Assembly (NCBI GenBank): GCA_936450465.1
Contig: OW388296.1
Location: 47,567,750 to 47,631,749 of the forward strand
Direction of reading: 5' to 3'
Length of the DNA: 64,000 bases
Source of the DNA: Gibbula magus
Taxonomy: Eukaryota; Mollusca; Gastropoda; Trochida; Trochidae
Shown here piece after piece: positions 60,437 through 64,000 of this stretch (position 1 is its first letter; the number at the start of each line of letters is the position of its first letter). The position numbers and the translations under genes are program-made. The notes beneath the pieces are model-generated. The model saw only the letters and a program-made list of their open reading frames with translations. It was not told the DNA's origin and did no database searches.

Positions 60437-60645
60437 CTACTTTTACTGGTTTTGGCTGCATACTTTAAATAATTTGTTTTAACAACCCCTTCTTAGGATT
60501 TCTAAATTGGGTTTATTTGATACCATATTTTGGTTTGTTGGATGGATTCTTATTGAACTTATTTTCAAGTACTGTTTTCCAAGGGAAATAAATTTGATTG
60601 TGATAGTAACACTATAACGAACTTAAGTCTTGTTACCATTTCTGT

Positions 60646-61020
60646 GCATTCTCGATTATCCAGGGTTTTATTTTTGCTCCATTACTCTCCACTATGTCAC
60701 CCCTGGGACACTGTCAGAGAAATCTGCACTCAAATTACCCGCCCTTTGCCGGCATGAGCCACACAGCTTGAACCTGCGTGCCAATGACAATTCATATCAC
60801 TTCGTTGCAAAACACACACTTCCTGGGCCGATCATTTTGTTAGCCATCTGTCACAGGTTATCTCCCTTGACCATTTCCATCTTATATTATCAAGCATTTT
60901 CATTGGTTAATGATTTCGTCACGCCGACCAAGGGCGGGTGATTTGAGTACAGATTTCTCTGATGGAATGCCCCAGGGATGATAAAGTGGAGAGTAACGGA
61001 GGATATATAAAGTCCTGGGT
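60646..61020. mobile_element. Long-TIR foldback element, copy 2
   Basis: The arms hold CCAGGGTTTTAT, CCATTACTCTCCACTATGTC and AAATTACCCGCCC, with their inverse at 60925-61018. The central segment (ACAATTCATATCACTTCGTT; TTGTTAGCCATCTGTCAC) matches 23290-23390 in inverted orientation. It lies in the intron of the unrecognised gene. Confidence 0.8.
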
Positions 61021-61098
61021 TCTGTTCTGGCTCAGAGAAAACTATGAAGTTTAGGTGCAGCCAGCATAGAAAAGGTAACTAAATGCAGTAAGGCTTAA

Positions 61099-62016
61099 GG
61101 AGAGATGGGACGATGAAATGAAATATTTTAGAATTCGCTCATTTTTTCAAATTAACAAGTTTATTAAGTATTTTATCCAAAAATGTAATAAAATATTGGG
61201 GTCACCGAATGATTTAAAGAGTTATCGGTATTAATAGTAACACTCGGGTCAGCAAATTACCCTATTTCTGACCGATTTCAACTACTTAAATGAAGCGCGC
61301 GCTTTCAACGATTAAACTCTGAATCTTTTCAGATACAATTTTATCACATACGCAGATACATAGCAAATTTATACTTTGAAAATTAATGACACTGTTAAAT
61401 AAAATAAAATAAAATTAAGCAGTTTTTAAATAAAAACGGCATTTTTATCATCGTTTTTCGCATATTCAACGGGATTTTTAACTAACACACATATTTTAGA
61501 TATTGCTAAAACTGTAATATGATGTGCGCAGTTGAATAAGCTAACGAATTCAGAAATAATAATAGGGGGTCACCGAACGTTTTTCATCACTTAAATCTCA
61601 TTTTTTAAATCACCTACATAAACGTAAAACCCTGACGTCACGGCAGTTTTGATAAATTAAACTTTAACTTTGACGGCCTATTGTGTAATTATTATTGAAT
61701 ATACTATCAATTTAAGTCTTCTTAATGAAAGGACATCTATCAGTTGATTATACAAGGCGATTTATATTAATCACTTACTAGATATATGTATGTAATTGAA
61801 ATAACACACATGGTCACATATTTACCGCGAAAATATGTGACGGTAACGACATGCGGCATGTCGTAAAATTGCCGTTAAAAAGGGGTTGTGGTAAATTTAA
61901 GCGCTTTTCGTTAGTTTATTGATAAAGCTTTGCTTAAACAAATGTAATGCATTTATTTTGAGATTTATTATTAAATGTTACCGTAAGTGAATTCAATTTC
62001 TTCGTCCCATCTCTCC
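61099..62016. mobile_element. TTAA-flanked non-autonomous transposon (918 bp)
   Basis: Ends GGAGAGATGGGACGA and TCGTCCCATCTCTCC are perfect 15-bp inverses. TTAA stands on each side (61095-61098 and 62017-62020). TTAA targets are used by piggyBac and Kolobok superfamilies. The outside flanks join to AAGGCTTAAATCAGCC, which exists uninterrupted near 53843. The interior repeats GGGGTCACCGAA twice and shows no transposase frame. Confidence 0.9.
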
Positions 62017-63117
62017 TTAAATCAGCCGGTGATGCAGGCTGGCATAAATAATGCATAATACTTAGGAGATAAACCTACTGTGTTTGAAAATCAGAGACAT
62101 GTTATACTGGATTGATAGGGAGTAAATTTCAAATTGAAACCGAACGCGTATTCAATCTACCATGACCGTTTTACCAATGTACTCTTTTTGTCGAATGCTG
62201 ACAAGTGCGTACAATGGCAGCTTGCGAGCTCCAAATTACGTTTGAAAAGTCCACTGTTGACAACAGCAGCGATTTCATACAAAAACTTCTTTCCCATAAA
62301 ATTTCTTAACTATTTTAAAAAATCTAATATATGTGTCATTTATTACGGGAGTTTTAATTCTGTTTCCCAATATTTACATTCATACAATAAGGATTCGTTT
62401 TGCCTGAATTCTGAATGTTTGGAATAATCTGCATATATAAGCATCTCACGCGACATTCAAAATGGCTACCGTTTGCCAGTCGTTTTGAATGACGAGCTTG
62501 AGGACTTGTATTTATTAAAATGAAGTGTTCCAGGTGGGGTAATTGTCTCATTCGGGTAAGGAACGACATTCGAGTTATTGATGTAGTTGTGCAGATGATA
62601 TGACATGTATGTATTTCATCATGCATCAAAATGTTACGCTCGGTTTTCATAAACGGCTGACCATTGCGTCATTGACATTGCGTTTGCTATTCTACTTAAC
62701 TGCATTAAGTGTCGCTATTTGGATATTTCTTGATACTGACGGAAGTTTGTCTTGCTAATCTATCATTTAATGTAGCTCTAAAACACGCTACAGGAAATAC
62801 TATTTGATTACCGTATCCTCTCTGGTATAACAAACATCTTGAAAACATGGGGGTCGGCTTTTAGACAGGAGAGACCCCAACTCAGATGAAAATTCATACC
62901 GGAGACCGTCAGTTATTTTGATTTCCACAAGTAGAGCACACTTTAGAATCTGCCGTTTGTTCGGATAGATTGTGACGTCTCAAAGTCAATACTCGGTGAA
63001 TTGGCTCTAAAATCAGAAGAGGCTCAATCCAGAATTAATCATGTTTGATCAGAATCGAGTATCCAGCAATGTCATGGTAGAATGTTTATTGTCTCCCGAG
63101 ATCATATTCTACTCTAG

Positions 63118-63336
63118 TTTGTAAATGACAATGGGATGTCTAATGGTATGACTGTACACAGTTTAGGTAACCTGGCAGAGAGAGGGGGATGTCTAATGGT
63201 ATGACTGTACACAGTTTAGGTAACCTGGCAGAGAGAGGGGGATGTCCAGAGATCAGGTATGAGATCACCTCCCCTGCCCAGTACGACTCAAGCAGGAGGT
63301 ACTATCCGTATCATCCCTCCTGGAAGTGGGTTGAAT
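63118..63336 (+). CDS. Unrecognised gene, probable internal exon with 53-bp tandem duplication
   Basis: A CTCTAG acceptor before 63118 and a GTAAGT donor after 63336 bound a segment encoding GNLAERGGCPEIRYEITSPA and QYDSSRRYYPYHPSWKWVE. The RRYYPYHP motif echoes RYYYLYHP in the exon at 59614-60227, suggesting one gene. The 53-bp block at about 63136-63188 is repeated exactly at 63189-63241, which puts a stop in frame if splicing uses the acceptor at 63118. An alternative AG inside the first repeat (63177-63178) would keep the frame open and fits the phase of the upstream exon. Function is unknown. Confidence 0.5.
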
Positions 63337-63397
63337 GTAAGTATCTATCCCTGCCCTCTATGTACATATTCTCTATAAAGCTAAGTACTTGTCTCAG

Positions 63398-63716
63398 GTG
63401 AGGTGGGTGAGGTGAGTTGGGGTTTAACGCCGCTTTCAAGAGTATTTCACTTATATCGCGGCTGCTAGTATTATGGCAGGGAGAAAGCCCGCAACACCAT
63501 GTTGCTATGCATTGCGGTGAAACCTGCAAGCAACGGCTGGAACTAGCGAACCATGGGTGGTACTGCACTGAAATTCAGTGTAGCATTGCACCCAAACCTG
63601 ACTGCGTGCAGAACAGTTCTCTACTGCAGACAAAGTTGCCGTGCCCCTGGCGGGATTCGAACCCCGGACCTCTTGATCCGAAGCCGAACTCGCTAACCAC
63701 TGCGCTATCCCGCCCC
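63398..63716 (-). mobile_element. tRNA-derived SINE, full length, best-preserved copy
   Basis: All parts are present: GGTGA-type tail, body, and a tRNA-like head with GGGATTCGAACCCCGG and CGCTAACCACTGCGCTATCC. Exact 11-bp duplications ACTTGTCTCAG flank it (63387-63397 and 63717-63727). It lies just after the probable exon of the unrecognised gene. An open frame through it is incidental. Confidence 0.93.
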
Positions 63717-64000
63717 ACTTGTCTCAGAAATGAAAATAGCTCAAGAGGTCAAAACTTGCGGCTTGTATAGCATGATTAGCTCATTGCATGAACAGTAGTA
63801 AAACAATGTCAGGCATCCGTTGAACTAAAATATATTGCTTTTCGAACTTCTCTGAAGAAGCTACTTTAACTCTGAACAATAAAAACATTTAAAAAACAAA
63901 ACAAACAAACTCTGAAGTGAACATATGTAAATTTTTAAGCTTTGTTGCATCAGCATAACGCTGATCTTCATTTCATCAATTTCTACTTCAAGGGTACAGT

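Noticed and set aside
62134..62427. 97-residue open frame in the intron of the unknown gene
   Set aside because: No consensus splice sites in a suitable phase, no similarity to the neighbouring exons and AT-driven composition.
62857..62950. Possible additional small exon (RRDPNSDENSYRRPSV)
   Set aside because: There is an AG acceptor and a hydrophilic frame, but no convincing donor and the phase does not join the exon at 59614-60227.

Overview
This is a stretch of an animal nuclear genome, most likely a mollusc or another lophotrochozoan. It is AT-rich, its genes have many small exons with GT-AG introns, and the protein exons are very close to vertebrate orthologues. Much of the rest is short non-autonomous transposons, a tRNA-derived SINE and minisatellites. 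The clade is an inference from the repeat landscape and was not checked against a database.

Three conserved genes account for nearly all recognisable coding sequence. KLHDC10 (minus strand, about 3971 down to 1261, continuing off the left edge) encodes a kelch-repeat substrate receptor. ZC3HC1/NIPA (plus, 4081-16388, nine exons, about 429 residues) is complete and encodes a C3HC zinc-finger nuclear-basket protein. UBE2H (minus, 52040 down to 27702, seven exons, 181 residues) is complete and encodes a ubiquitin E2. All their splice junctions were checked by eye for GT/AG and reading-frame phase. The start codons of KLHDC10 and ZC3HC1 are only about 110 bp apart, so they share a compact TATA-less bidirectional promoter. 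The same three genes are neighbours on human 7q32, so this looks like ancient conserved microsynteny.

At the right end, exons of an unrecognised plus-strand gene appear: a 204-residue open exon at 59614-60227 and a probable exon at about 63118-63336. The second contains an exact 53-bp tandem duplication that breaks its reading frame. Both carry an R-Y-Y-x-Y-H-P motif. This is the best candidate here for something undescribed.

Region by region: 1-3971 KLHDC10; 3972-4080 shared promoter; 4081-16388 ZC3HC1 with repeat-filled introns; 16389-27701 gene-free and repeat-rich; 27702-52040 UBE2H with large repeat-filled introns; 52041-59613 UBE2H promoter and gene-free foldback DNA, including a triplicated palindromic array; 59614-64000 the unknown gene with a TTAA-flanked element in its intron.

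The repeats are unusually easy to read. Many have exact target-site duplications: 8 bp for two hAT-like MITEs, TA for three pogo-like MITEs, TTAA for a 918-bp element, and 11-16 bp for the SINEs. Several are nested, with the uninterrupted target sequence preserved elsewhere in the window.
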